From an uncultured Eisenbergiella sp. (GTDB lineage Bacteria > Bacillota > Clostridia > Lachnospirales > Lachnospiraceae): 25,175 nt of DNA. The translations under genes and the position numbers were made by a program. The stretch is taken from NCBI GenBank assembly GCA_910585455.1, contig CAJUEL010000058.1, positions 1-25,175 of the forward strand, read 5' to 3'. Shown piece after piece: positions 1-9,071 of the stretch (position 1 is the first letter of the stretch; each line of letters starts with the position of its first letter). The notes under the pieces are model-generated. The model worked only from the letters and a program-made list of their open reading frames with translations. It was not told where the DNA came from and searched no databases.

Positions 1-1
1 G

Positions 2-103
2 AGAGCCAGGTTTCAAGGCTTAGTTGGGGTAACTGTTTATGCGGTTATCCTGAAAGATCAGGCTTCCCGGTTGTTAAGGTTGATAAAACATGGTAAACTA
101 TAG
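2..103 (+). CDS. possible 3' end of an upstream gene (partial)
   Basis: Reading from base 2, the frame is open for 33 codons and ends at TAG 101-103, inside the left arm of the 17-bp inverted repeat that follows. The visible tail is hydrophobic and then basic and amphipathic, ending in RLLRLIKHGKL. I do not recognise the family. The tail is vaguely like the C-termini of some insertion-sequence transposases, but this is too short to claim. A second frame, from base 1, is also open to TAA at 94-96, so coding status is uncertain. The start lies outside the window. Confidence 0.25.
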   Translation, partial: RARFQGLVGVTVYAVILKDQASRLLRLIKHGKL

Positions 104-135
104 TGGACGACAGAATAACTGTCGTCCACTATAGT
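97..135. repeat. perfect 17-bp inverted repeat (hairpin)
   Basis: Left arm ACTATAGTGGACGACAG at 97-113 and its exact reverse complement at 119-135 are separated by the 5-base loop AATAA. The right arm is followed by CTTTCC, not a long T-run, so it is only a weak match to a rho-independent terminator. It could end transcription of the upstream gene, be an operator for the ptuAB-cas operon, or be a mobile-element end. A weak promoter-like pair (TTGTTA 71-76, TAAACT 94-99, spacing 17) abuts the left arm. Confidence 0.8.
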
Positions 136-207
136 CTTTCCGGGGGATGCGCACGATTCGGAAAAATGCAGCCAATGCGGAAAAGGAAAGCCATAGGGAG
201 GCATATC

Positions 208-1524
208 ATGTTTTTATCAGAGATTCATATTGAAAATTTTAAGGGTCTGAAAGATGTCGGGTTTTCATTTACAAAATCCATGAATTTGATTATTGGGGAC
301 AATGGGACGGGAAAAACATCTATTCTGGAGGCAATTGCGGTGGCTCTGGGGGGCTTCCTGTCCGGTATCGATGGGGTGAACACGATTCATTTTTCGAAGG
401 ATGAAATTCGGCAGGAAAATCAGTTGATGGGGACAGGATCCAACAGTATTATTTATCGGACGCCCGTCAGGGTTGAGGCTGATATTACCATAGATAATCA
501 TAGATTTCGGTTTGTACGTCAGAAGAAAAGTGTGAGCAGTTCCCGATCAACTATTGAGCCGAGGGATATCTGCAGGCTGGCGGGGCGCATGGCGCAGGAC
601 AGTCATTCGGTCCTTCCGATCATCAGTTATCAGAGCTTTTCCAGAATATCCAATCAGAAAAAGGATAAATGGGAGGATCCATTTTCTGATGATTTTTCAA
701 GAGTGGTGGGGTATACGGATTGCCTGGAGGAGGCTTCCAATACCAAACTGCTTACGAACTGGTTTAAAAAGATGGAATATATTACGTGGCAGCAGGAACG
801 GGAGATTGTAGAATTTGAGACGGTGAAGAATGCCATTTCGCGGTTTATGCAGGTTATGCTTGACAGGAAGGATGTCCGCATTTTTTATGACAAACGAACA
901 GAAGAATTGATGTATTCGGATATGCGGGAATGCCTGCCGATCCGGTTTTTAAGCTCCGGTTTTCGGACTTTGCTGGGGATGGTGTTAGATATTGCATATC
1001 GCATGGCTGTTTTAAATCCGAATCTGCTCGGGGAAATTGTTGTATCTACACCGGGTATTGTTTTGATCGATGAAATCGATTTGCATTTGCATCCCAACTG
1101 GCAATGGAGAGTTGTCAAGGCACTGAAAACGACTTTTCCGAGAGTTCAGTTTATTGCGACAACTCATTCGCCGCTCATTATCTCTTCCTGCGAGGATGAG
1201 ACGGTAATCAGATTGGATCCGGACGATCAATCTTTGGACAAGCTTTCAAAAACCAGTCAGCAGCACACTGTGAAGGGGTGGCAGGTTGGTGATGTATTGC
1301 GGGAATATATGGGCTCTGATAATCGTGATCCGGAAACCGTAAAAATGCTGGATAGTCTTTCGGGGCTGGCAAAAAAGAAACTGCTTCATGTGATTTCGAA
1401 AAAAGAGCTGGAGGAGTATCATCTGCTGATCAAGGAGTTAAGCGCGTTGCTTCCGCAGGAGGATACAGGTGTGGAGGAAGCGGCAATGCTTTCTATAGAT
1501 GAGGTGCTGGAGACAGAACTATGA
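208..1524 (+). CDS. ptuA: Septu-like ATPase PtuA (OLD/RecF-type ABC ATPase)
   Basis: Predicted cytosolic ATPase of 438 residues, probably the sensor or regulatory subunit of a two-gene anti-phage system. Visible motifs: N-terminal MFLSEIHIENFKGL typical of RecF/OLD/SMC-like ATPases; Walker A GDNGTGKTS (residues 30-38); an ABC-type signature LSSG (248-251); Walker B ending in LIDEID (D288, E289); and an H-loop ATTHSPL with H320. The region between Walker A and the signature is divergent, as usual for this group. The start at ATG 208 is chosen because AGGGAGG (195-201) lies 6 bases upstream; upstream in-frame GTG/ATG codons lack such a site. The stop overlaps the start of the HNH gene by 4 bases (ATGA), which implies translational coupling. 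The pair ATPase plus HNH matches Septu PtuA/PtuB, also found as the effector of retron Ec78. No reverse transcriptase gene is visible upstream within the window. The Septu name is by motif and neighbour, not by search. Confidence 0.8.
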   Translation: MFLSEIHIENFKGLKDVGFSFTKSMNLIIGDNGTGKTSILEAIAVALGGFLSGIDGVNTIHFSKDEIRQENQLMGTGSNSIIYRTPVRVEADITIDNHRFRFVRQKKSVSSSRSTIEPRDICRLAGRMAQDSHSVLPIISYQSFSRISNQKKDKWEDPFSDDFSRVVGYTDCLEEASNTKLLTNWFKKMEYITWQQEREIVEFETVKNAISRFMQVMLDRKDVRIFYDKRTEELMYSDMRECLPIRFLSSGFRTLLGMVLDIAYRMAVLNPNLLGEIVVSTPGIVLIDEIDLHLHPNWQWRVVKALKTTFPRVQFIATTHSPLIISSCEDETVIRLDPDDQSLDKLSKTSQQHTVKGWQVGDVLREYMGSDNRDPETVKMLDSLSGLAKKKLLHVISKKELEEYHLLIKELSALLPQEDTGVEEAAMLSIDEVLETEL

Positions 1525-2177
1525 GATTTGTGAAACGGACAGATAAGCCGTATAGCCTTGTTGTTTATGGTATGCAGTGGACGAAAGAGCTGCTCGATGA
1601 AATTAAGAAAAAGGGAGATTATGCCAGAGTCAGGGAAGAAATTAAGAACAGGTACCGACAAGCGGACATAAAAGAAGCCCTGGAAAGGATGTATTCTTCT
1701 CATTGCTGCTATTGTGAGTCAATTATAGGAGTGAATACCTATGGAAGAATTGAGCATTTGAAACCGAAGTCCCTTCCGCAGTTCTACAAATATGCATTTG
1801 ACTGGAATAATCTGCACTGGTGTTGTGAGGTCTGCAATACAGGCTATAAAAGGACGAATTGGAACTTCGAAAATCCGATTCTTGATCCATCAGCAGATGA
1901 TATAGCGGCTTATTTGAGGATAAACCTGCAAACCGCTGAATATGAGGCGATTGATGGAAACCTGAGAGCAAAAACCACTATTGAACACACAGGACTGAAC
2001 AGAGAGCCTTTGGTGAAAGCACGGAAAAAAATGATTCAGCGCATTCTTAAAAATTATAAAGTATATAGACAGAGCGGGAAAGATTCGGAATATTTATCAA
2101 AGCTGCGGGAATTGAAAGAGGATATCAGCTTTCCGGATGTGTGCGATGCACTGCTTACATATTTTGCGCAGAGTTAA
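1521..2177 (+). CDS. ptuB: Septu-like HNH endonuclease PtuB (TIGR02646-like)
   Basis: Predicted 218-residue HNH nuclease, the probable DNA-cutting effector of the pair with the ATPase just upstream. The zinc-bound HNH fold is visible: HCCYCE at 61-66, RIEHLKPK at 76-83 with the first catalytic His at 79, WNNLHWCCEVCN at about 95-106 supplying the Asn/His positions and the second Cys pair, then an NP-D segment. This layout (CxxC, EH-KP, W-N-L, CxxCN) is that of the TIGR02646/PtuB-type HNH proteins. It starts on the ATGA overlap with ptuA. Its TAA stop overlaps an in-frame cas3 ATG candidate (TAATG at 2175-2179), so it is physically the second gene of the cas transcript. Length is normal for PtuB. 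All expected metal ligands appear present, so there is no sign of inactivation. Confidence 0.8.
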   Translation: MRFVKRTDKPYSLVVYGMQWTKELLDEIKKKGDYARVREEIKNRYRQADIKEALERMYSSHCCYCESIIGVNTYGRIEHLKPKSLPQFYKYAFDWNNLHWCCEVCNTGYKRTNWNFENPILDPSADDIAAYLRINLQTAEYEAIDGNLRAKTTIEHTGLNREPLVKARKKMIQRILKNYKVYRQSGKDSEYLSKLRELKEDISFPDVCDALLTYFAQS

Positions 2178-2197
2178 TGGTACGGGAAATGAACGAT

Positions 2198-4993
2198 ATG
2201 CAAAAGAAGTATCGAATATTGATGGCAAAGGCGGATAAAGATTCGGGAGAGGTATGGTTGCCGTTGTGGATGCATTTGAGGGATACTGCAGGCATCATGG
2301 AAAAGCTGGCAGCCAGGTGGGTACCGACATCTGTTATTGAAGCAGCAGGGCTTGGGAAGGAGCAGTTTCTTGCGGCGGCAGTATTTTTGGCAGCCATACA
2401 TGATATAGGAAAAGCGACTTCTTATTTTCAAAGTGTCATAACAAAAAACTGTGCTGATAAGCGTGAAGAAATCATGGAAAGCGGTTTTTCAGTGAATGAA
2501 ACGTATAGAAATGCAGGAAAGACACCCCATGCATATGCGGGGCAGTGGATTTTGCAAAGTGACACACTGGATATGGGCATTCATGAAAGCCTGACCCTGG
2601 TGGTAGGCGCGCATCATGGAAGACCATCCGGTCTGGATTCCGTCATGGGAGAGTCGGATCTGGTGAAGCTGTATCCTGCTAATTTTTTTGGAAATGGGAG
2701 GAGTGAAACTGCAAAAGTCCTGTGGAGGGAAGCATGGCAGGATATTCTGGATATGGCTTTGGAACTGGCGGAAATTAAAGGGGTAAATGAATTGCCGGTT
2801 TTGCCATTGAAAGCGCAGGTATTGTTTTCGGGATTGCTGATTATGGCAGATTGGATTGCGAGCAATACAGCTTTTTTTCCATTGATACCATTGGAATACT
2901 ATGGAGAGGAAGATGTGTACCCGCAGAGAATAGACAGCGGATGGGAAAGCGCTTCTCTGCCGGATGGATGGCATTCTGCGGTGAGTGCAATGGAGCCAGA
3001 GGCGTTTGAAAAACGCTTTGGCTTTTGGCCGAATGCAGTGCAGAAGCGCATGCTGGAAATCGTTAATGGCACCAGAAATCCAGGCATATTTGTTTTGGAA
3101 GCGCAGATGGGCGCAGGAAAAACAGAAGCAGCGTTGAGCGCAGCTGAGATACTGGCATCCAGAAAGAAAGCGGGAGGAATATTTTATGGTCTGCCGACTC
3201 AGGCAACAAGTAACGGTTTATTTAGCCGGTTATACGAATGGGGAATAAAAGTATCAGAGAAAACGGTCAATGCAATCCGGCTTGCTCATAGCTCGGCTGA
3301 GTTCAATGAGGACTATCGCAGACTGACTATGAAAGGAAGCGTATATGTGGATGACGATGGACAGCAAAATGGCGGAATGGAAGTAAATGCCTGGTTTCAG
3401 GGAAACAAGAGAGCGCTTCTGGCTGATTTTGTGATAGGAACGGTGGATCAGTTTTTGATGGCTTCCCTGAGAAGGAAGCATTTTATGCTGCGTCATGTGG
3501 GATTAGCGGGAAAAGTGGTGGTGATAGATGAATGCCACGCCTATGACACATATATGAACGCATATCTGGAGCGTTCATTGCAATGGATGGCGGCATATGG
3601 GGCGCCGGTGATTTTGTTGTCTGCAACATTGCCTGTTAAGAGGCGCAGGGCACTGGTGGAATGCTATGTAGAGGCGTATTCCAAATATCACCTAAAAAAG
3701 AAACAGCCAGAGCTCACATATGGACGACAGGATTGGGAGAAAAATGCCGCATATCCGCTCATCACCTGGACGGATGGAGAGTTTGTCGGTCAGGAAGCTA
3801 TCGAACAGAGGCAGATGGATAAATCAGTAAAAATCAGTTACACGGATAGTGTCCAGTCCATGCTCTGCATGTTGGATGACAGATTGCAGGAAGGAGGCTG
3901 TGCCTGCATTATCGTAAACACGGTGAAGGTGGCTCAGAGGATATATAAGGAATGTAAAAGAGTGATGAAAGACAGTCATCCGCTTTTGTACCATGCGCAG
4001 TTTACCATACCGGATCGGTACAAAAAGGAACGGGCGCTGCTTCAGCGAATGGGGAAAGCGTCCGGTAATAAGGAGCGAAACAGATTTATCCTGATCGGAA
4101 CACAGGTGCTGGAGCAGTCTTTGGACTATGATGCGGATATCATGGTGACGCAGCTTTGCCCGATGGACCTGTTGCTCCAGAGAATGGGACGATTGCATCG
4201 GCATGAGCGAAGTGGGGATGAAGAGAATCGTTCCAGACCGGAACGGCTGCAAAAGCCGGAATGCATTATTTTACAAGAGGATGGAGAATGGTGGGATGCG
4301 GGCACACAGGCGATATATGGCGAATATCTTTTGATGAGAACGAAACAGCTTCTGCCAGCAGAGATTGCCATACCCGCAGATATTTCTGATTTGGTGCAGC
4401 GGGTGTATGATGAAGAGGATGATCTGGGGCTGGATGGAGAAACGTATTTGAATGCGCAGGAAACATATAGATCCGGGCTGCAGAAAAAAAAGAAAGATGC
4501 AAAAAAATATCTTCTGGAAAAGCCGGGAAAAAAGACTATGCAGGGAATGCTGGATAATCTGGAAGGATCAAGCGACAGAATGGCGGAGGCCGGTGTCAGG
4601 GATGCGGTTTCTTCCATAGAAGTTCTGCTGATGAAAAAAGGAACGGAAGGTGAAATTCTTTTTTTGGAGAATGCCGACGGAGAAGCCTCCGGACTCTCGT
4701 CATTGTGGCCTCCGGATAATGAGCAGGGACGCAGGATCGTCATGCAACGCTTAAAGCTGCCGCATGTGTTTTCTGCCGATTGGAATCGGGATACAACGAT
4801 CCGGGAACTGGAAGAAAAAAACGGAAGGGAATTGACACAATGGCAGGTATCCCCATGGCTGCAGGGGGAATTGATCCTGCTGCTGGATCAGGAAAACCGG
4901 GGAGAACTGAACGGATATATTTTGGAATATAGCTTTGAAAGAGGGCTGGAATACGGAAGAAAGGAGGTAGAAGATGCAGGAGAAGGAATTTAA
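2198..4993 (+). CDS. cas3: CRISPR-associated nuclease/helicase Cas3 (type I-E)
   Basis: Single-polypeptide HD nuclease plus superfamily 2 helicase, about 931 residues, recruited by Cascade to unwind and degrade target DNA. The HD domain shows HDIGKAT (H68-D69) and a downstream GAHHGRPSG. Helicase motifs: Walker A MGAGKTE (about 304-310, Lys308), DECH box (444-447), motif III SATLP, and motif VI QRMGRLHRH (661-669). The C-terminal part is as long as in other I-E Cas3 proteins. Start is uncertain: in-frame ATGs are at 2177 (overlapping the ptuB stop), 2189 and 2198. I prefer 2198 because CGGGA lies about 10 bases upstream; 2177 is a real alternative given the TAATG coupling. No promoter of its own is seen, so expression probably depends on the ptuAB transcript. 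The 3' end overlaps casA by 20 bases. Confidence 0.95.
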   Translation: MQKKYRILMAKADKDSGEVWLPLWMHLRDTAGIMEKLAARWVPTSVIEAAGLGKEQFLAAAVFLAAIHDIGKATSYFQSVITKNCADKREEIMESGFSVNETYRNAGKTPHAYAGQWILQSDTLDMGIHESLTLVVGAHHGRPSGLDSVMGESDLVKLYPANFFGNGRSETAKVLWREAWQDILDMALELAEIKGVNELPVLPLKAQVLFSGLLIMADWIASNTAFFPLIPLEYYGEEDVYPQRIDSGWESASLPDGWHSAVSAMEPEAFEKRFGFWPNAVQKRMLEIVNGTRNPGIFVLEAQMGAGKTEAALSAAEILASRKKAGGIFYGLPTQATSNGLFSRLYEWGIKVSEKTVNAIRLAHSSAEFNEDYRRLTMKGSVYVDDDGQQNGGMEVNAWFQGNKRALLADFVIGTVDQFLMASLRRKHFMLRHVGLAGKVVVIDECHAYDTYMNAYLERSLQWMAAYGAPVILLSATLPVKRRRALVECYVEAYSKYHLKKKQPELTYGRQDWEKNAAYPLITWTDGEFVGQEAIEQRQMDKSVKISYTDSVQSMLCMLDDRLQEGGCACIIVNTVKVAQRIYKECKRVMKDSHPLLYHAQFTIPDRYKKERALLQRMGKASGNKERNRFILIGTQVLEQSLDYDADIMVTQLCPMDLLLQRMGRLHRHERSGDEENRSRPERLQKPECIILQEDGEWWDAGTQAIYGEYLLMRTKQLLPAEIAIPADISDLVQRVYDEEDDLGLDGETYLNAQETYRSGLQKKKKDAKKYLLEKPGKKTMQGMLDNLEGSSDRMAEAGVRDAVSSIEVLLMKKGTEGEILFLENADGEASGLSSLWPPDNEQGRRIVMQRLKLPHVFSADWNRDTTIRELEEKNGRELTQWQVSPWLQGELILLLDQENRGELNGYILEYSFERGLEYGRKEVEDAGEGI

Positions 4994-6689
4994 TCTTTTG
5001 GATGAGCCATGGATTAAAGTGGTAACGCCATCGCTGGAAATAAAAGAAGTCTCATTGGAGGATGCCATGCTCAATGCCCATGCGTATAAAGATTTGTCCG
5101 GTGAAATGCCGACGCAGGATGCGGCTATTCTCAGAGTGCTTTTGGCGGCGGCATTGACAATTTTTTATCGTTACGATGCAGAGGGAAGGCCGGAAAAACT
5201 GATAGCAGAGGATGAGCTGGAAGACGGAACGGATGATGAAGACGATTTTGACGGGGAAGGAGACAAAACAGTCCTGAGACGTTGGCAGAGATACTGGGGA
5301 AAAGGAAGGTTCCCGGAGCGGGCGGTAAAAGAATATCTGCAGAGCTTCAGGGAAAGATTCTGGCTGTTTCATCCGGAAACACCCTTCTGGCAGGTACAGG
5401 GGTTGCAGCATGGGACATATTATGGTGTAGAATCCCTGTTTGGAAACATCAAAGAAAGTAATAATAAAAATACCCGACATCATTTCAGCATGACGGATGG
5501 TGAAGAATTTGGACGGTTGAGCTACGCGGAGGCGGCACGCTGGCTTGTGCATTTAAACGCCTATGGGGTAAACGTGAAGACGGATAAAAAAGCTTCTGAT
5601 GCCGGACAGCCTGTAAGAGTGGGAAGACTTGGACAGCTGGGATTTATCATGGTGAACGGAGAGAATCTGTTTCAGATTCTGATGTTGAATTTGTGCGCGC
5701 AAAATGTAGACAAGGGAATATGGGCGGAGCCCAAACCCACATGGGAACAGCCCGTACGGAGAGGGCAGGGCTGTGAGAGAAGCGGATTTGACAATCTTCC
5801 GGAGCTATATACGATTCAGTCAAGGCGCATTATGCTGATGCGGGATAAGGACGGCAGGATAACGGGATTCCGTGCTATGGGAGGAGATTTTTGTCCGGTA
5901 GAAGATGATTTTCAGGAGCCAATGACAGTCTGGAGGTTAAAAAAGGGAAATAAAAAAGCAGATGGGCAGCATTTTCTGCCGCAGGTACATGATCCGGCGG
6001 TCCATGCCTGGCGGGAATTCCCGGCACTTTTTGATTTTGGTGGCAAAGATGGCGAAATACATATTCCTGGTGTGGTGCAATGGATTCAGATATTGCAGAA
6101 GAAAAAGCTCCTTTCATCCGATTCGCTGATCACTTTCCGGATGATCGGAATGGTGTATGGGGATAAGATGAATTATACATATGGTGATTATGTTAATGAT
6201 TCTCTCACCATGTCGGTGGATTTACTGGCGGGAATGAGTAAAGTATGGAGAACATATATTGTAAATCAGGTTGCAGGCTGCAGAAAAGTGGAGGAGACGG
6301 TATTGCATGTTGCTGCCGGTAAGCTTTGCAGGCTTTTATATGGAAACAGCTCCGCAAAAAGCGGCATAAAAGATGCCCTGGTCAGGCAGTATTATTTTTC
6401 CGTTGACACACCGTTTCGGGAATGGCTTATGAGTATAAGGCCGGTTTTGGATGATCCGGACTTGAAACAGGCGGAATGGGAGAGGCAGTCTTATGATTAT
6501 GCCAGAAGGACAGTTGAAGAATATATCACCAACCTTGGGACGGATATTTATGCTTGCAGGGAAGATGACTCGAAGGGCAGCAAAAAACATTTACTGACAA
6601 TCCCCGGAATCATGAATGAATGTCTGTGGAAACTGAGACAGATTTATCCAACGATGGGCGGTGAGGAACAGGAGGGAGGCAATGGGTAA
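4974..6689 (+). CDS. casA: Cascade large subunit Cse1/CasA (Cas8e)
   Basis: Type I-E Cascade large subunit, which recognises the PAM and helps recruit Cas3. It begins with FNLLDEPWI, the hallmark N-terminus of Cse1. The length of 571 residues is at the long end for the family (the E. coli protein is about 500). A strongly acidic stretch at about residues 79-97 (EDELEDGTDDEDDFDGEGDK) follows the first helical segment and may be a family-variable insertion. The ATG has a strong site AAGGAGG (4961-4967) 6 bases upstream and overlaps the cas3 3' end by 20 bases. The stop overlaps casB by 8 bases. Position between cas3 and cse2 is canonical for I-E. Confidence 0.95.
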   Translation: MQEKEFNLLDEPWIKVVTPSLEIKEVSLEDAMLNAHAYKDLSGEMPTQDAAILRVLLAAALTIFYRYDAEGRPEKLIAEDELEDGTDDEDDFDGEGDKTVLRRWQRYWGKGRFPERAVKEYLQSFRERFWLFHPETPFWQVQGLQHGTYYGVESLFGNIKESNNKNTRHHFSMTDGEEFGRLSYAEAARWLVHLNAYGVNVKTDKKASDAGQPVRVGRLGQLGFIMVNGENLFQILMLNLCAQNVDKGIWAEPKPTWEQPVRRGQGCERSGFDNLPELYTIQSRRIMLMRDKDGRITGFRAMGGDFCPVEDDFQEPMTVWRLKKGNKKADGQHFLPQVHDPAVHAWREFPALFDFGGKDGEIHIPGVVQWIQILQKKKLLSSDSLITFRMIGMVYGDKMNYTYGDYVNDSLTMSVDLLAGMSKVWRTYIVNQVAGCRKVEETVLHVAAGKLCRLLYGNSSAKSGIKDALVRQYYFSVDTPFREWLMSIRPVLDDPDLKQAEWERQSYDYARRTVEEYITNLGTDIYACREDDSKGSKKHLLTIPGIMNECLWKLRQIYPTMGGEEQEGGNG

Positions 6690-7281
6690 AAGAGCGAAAA
6701 TAGAAAATTTTGTGGGGAGTAAAATACGTATGCTGCAGGCAGAAGCAGATTTTGGGGGTGGAAAGGCCATGCTGGCAAATCTGCGGCGTGGAGTTGGACA
6801 TGAGCCTGGGGATATTCCACAGCTTTTGGGTATTCTTTTGCCGGATATGCCGGAGGAGTTTTGGAGCGAAAACGGAATCGCTACGAAGGAAGAGTGGGTA
6901 TGCTATACCGCGTTGACATTATACGCATTGCACCAGCAGGGGTGTGATGTAAAAAATCAGCCCATGCACATAGATGAAGAAATTGGATTGGGAAAGGCGT
7001 TGTATGGTCTGATGGCATCGTATGAAGGGGATCCGAATGCGGAGCAGAGGATTTTGCAAAAGATGCGTACTCTCGCCACATCGGCGGACCAGAGGGAGCT
7101 ATCTCATCATTTAAGAGGAATTGTGCAGCTGTTAAAGAGCAAAGGAATTTCTTTGAATTATAAAAGGCTGGCGGGAGATTTATATGAGATGCAGTTCCCG
7201 GAAGGAAAACGGCGGGTTTGTCTGCGATGGGGACAGGATTTCTATTGGGAGCAAAAAAAGAGGGAGGAGAAAAACATATGA
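6682..7281 (+). CDS. casB: Cascade small subunit Cse2/CasB (Cas11)
   Basis: 199-residue small helical subunit of type I-E Cascade, normally present in two copies, that stabilises the R-loop along the backbone. Recognisable features are the basic N-terminus, the ALTLYALHQQG helix and the conserved RRGVGHEPG segment near residue 30. Assignment is reinforced by its place between cas8e and cas7e. The ATG at 6682 is chosen because GGAGGGAGG (6671-6679) ends just upstream; an upstream in-frame GTG at 6661 lacks a site. It overlaps the casA stop by 8 bases and the cas7e start by 4 (ATGA). Confidence 0.93.
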   Translation: MGKRAKIENFVGSKIRMLQAEADFGGGKAMLANLRRGVGHEPGDIPQLLGILLPDMPEEFWSENGIATKEEWVCYTALTLYALHQQGCDVKNQPMHIDEEIGLGKALYGLMASYEGDPNAEQRILQKMRTLATSADQRELSHHLRGIVQLLKSKGISLNYKRLAGDLYEMQFPEGKRRVCLRWGQDFYWEQKKREEKNI

Positions 7282-8366
7282 ATCAGAATTTGTATCTTGA
7301 TTTTCACATCATTCAGACTGTTCCGCCGAGCTGCGTGAACAGGGATGATACAGGGAGTCCCAAAACTGCGATGTATGGAGGCGCGATGAGAGCGAGAGTA
7401 TCCTCACAGGCCTGGAAACGCGCCATGAGGCAGATGTTTAAGGATTTATTTACATCTGATCAAATCGGGTATCGGACAAAAAAGCTTTCGCAGCTGATTA
7501 TTGAGCAGATATGTGCAGAGCATGTAGAATTTGCCCCTGAGGATGTAGAAAAAACCGTGAAGGAAGTTTTGGAAATTGTCGGTGTGAAGGCAGGAAATGA
7601 GAAGAAGGATGTGCTTTTTTTCGTGAGCGCCCGGCAGATTCACAACTTGGCAAAGCTGGCTGCGGAATATCATAGAGATTCGGCATCCAAAAAAGAAAAG
7701 GAGAAAAGATTCAAACCGGAGCTGGAAAAGGCAGTGAAGGATGAGCCGAGCGTGGACATTCTGTTATTCGGTCGTATGGCGGCAAGCAATCCGAGCCTGA
7801 ATTATGACGCAGCAGCACAGGTGGCGCACAGTATATCCACGCATGCTGTGAGCAATGAGTATGACTATTTTACCGCGGTGGATGATTGCGGCGCAGCGGA
7901 TGAATCGGGTGCAGGACATCTGGGGACGGTGGAGTTTAATTCTTCTACGCTATACCGGTACGCAACGGTCAATATCAGGGAACTATCGGAAAAATTGAAT
8001 ATAGATGAACTCAAAATGGCAGTCAGAGGCTTTTCGGAAGCATTTATCCGTTCCATGCCTACGGGAAAGCAGAATACTTTTGCCAACAGGACGCTTCCCG
8101 ATATGGTTTATGTTACTATGCGGAAAGACCAGCCGGTCAATCTGGCAGGTGCGTTCGAAAGGCCGGTTGCCGCCGGGGAGAATGGTTATGTGAAAAGATC
8201 TGAGACAGCACTGATAGAGTATGCGGAAAAGATATATGAGGACTATGCCACTGTTCCCTTTCAGGCGTGGGTGATTGGCGGTGAATGTGGAGAATTTGCC
8301 CCTAAAGTAAATCTGGCAGGGCTTTTGGAAAAGATCGATCAGGTGATAGAAAAAGAAGGGATGTGA
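7278..8366 (+). CDS. cas7e: Cascade backbone subunit Cas7e (Cse4/CasC)
   Basis: 362-residue RAMP protein that forms the six-copy crRNA-binding backbone of type I-E Cascade. The N-terminal pattern LDFHIIQTVPPSCVNRDD-G-PK and the following RARVSSQAWKRAMR are hallmark Cas7e signatures. Further typical segments are AAQVAHSISTHAV and the GAGHLGTVEFNSSTLYRYA stretch. Start ATG 7278 is preceded by AGGGAGGAG (7261-7269) and shares 4 bases with the casB stop. The C-terminus stops 4 bases before the cas5e start. Length is normal. Confidence 0.97.
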   Translation: MNQNLYLDFHIIQTVPPSCVNRDDTGSPKTAMYGGAMRARVSSQAWKRAMRQMFKDLFTSDQIGYRTKKLSQLIIEQICAEHVEFAPEDVEKTVKEVLEIVGVKAGNEKKDVLFFVSARQIHNLAKLAAEYHRDSASKKEKEKRFKPELEKAVKDEPSVDILLFGRMAASNPSLNYDAAAQVAHSISTHAVSNEYDYFTAVDDCGAADESGAGHLGTVEFNSSTLYRYATVNIRELSEKLNIDELKMAVRGFSEAFIRSMPTGKQNTFANRTLPDMVYVTMRKDQPVNLAGAFERPVAAGENGYVKRSETALIEYAEKIYEDYATVPFQAWVIGGECGEFAPKVNLAGLLEKIDQVIEKEGM

Positions 8367-8370
8367 AAAT

Positions 8371-9066
8371 TTGCATACTTTATTGCTGAGATTGAGCGCT
8401 CCGTTGCAATCATGGGGATCCGAATCTGTGTATGATAATCGGGAAACGGATTACTTTCCTACCAAAAGCGGAGTGATCGGAATGCTGGCGGCAGCGATTG
8501 GGAGAAAACGGAATGAACCGTTGGCGGATCTGGCAGCTTTGGAATTCGGTATCCGGATTGATCAACAGGGAACAAGGCTGAATGATTTTCAGGTCACCCG
8601 GATGGGAGGCAAATTGAATGCGAATCTTTCCAACAGAGTCTATTTAAGTGATGCAATTTTTCTGGTTGGATTGAGCAGCGAGAATGCAGGGTTCCTCGCA
8701 GAGCTGGAGGAGGCGTTGAAACATCCGAAATATGCTGTTTTTTTGGGCAGGCGTTCGTGCCCGCCGACGCTGCCGCTTGTGCTGGGAATACGGGAAGGCG
8801 GTTTATATCAATCCCTTTTAAATGAAGAATGGCTTGTGCCGGATTGGCAGAGAAAGGCACTGTTGCGTTTTTCCAGAGAGAGGTCCCTCAGGATCGTGAT
8901 GGATGATGCGCAGGGAGGAGCCATAAAAAAGGATGTGCCGGTATCTTTTTCACCGTTTAAACGGGAATACAGGTATCGTTATTTGAAAGAACTGCCGGGG
9001 AAGATTGTGGGAACAGGGGAGTGCCAGGGTTCAACGGAGCATGATCCCATGATGGAATTGAGGTGA
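8371..9066 (+). CDS. cas5e: Cascade subunit Cas5e (CasD)
   Basis: 231-residue RAMP protein that caps the 5' handle of the crRNA in type I-E Cascade. It begins HTLLLRLSAPLQSWG and continues with TDYFPTKSGVIGMLAAAIGR, the classic Cas5e N-terminal block. The start is a TTG at 8371, 4 bases after the cas7e stop and about 10 bases after AGAAGGG; no ATG fits the conserved N-terminus. The end overlaps an in-frame GTG of the next gene. It contains the central RVYLSDAIFLVG and RRSCPP-P segments seen in the family. Confidence 0.95.
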   Translation: MHTLLLRLSAPLQSWGSESVYDNRETDYFPTKSGVIGMLAAAIGRKRNEPLADLAALEFGIRIDQQGTRLNDFQVTRMGGKLNANLSNRVYLSDAIFLVGLSSENAGFLAELEEALKHPKYAVFLGRRSCPPTLPLVLGIREGGLYQSLLNEEWLVPDWQRKALLRFSRERSLRIVMDDAQGGAIKKDVPVSFSPFKREYRYRYLKELPGKIVGTGECQGSTEHDPMMELR

Positions 9067-9071
9067 GGTTT

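Noticed and set aside
1..96. tRNA or rRNA end at the left edge
   Set aside because: No cloverleaf arms, CCA end or conserved T-loop could be found.
97..135. Standard rho-independent terminator
   Set aside because: The stem is perfect, but the tail is CTTTCCGGGG instead of a T-run; kept only as an inverted repeat.
208..2177. Retron with PtuAB-type effector (as in Ec78)
   Set aside because: No reverse transcriptase or msr-msd-like RNA is seen in the window; only 207 bases lie upstream, so a retron further left cannot be fully excluded, but the stop and hairpin there argue against it.
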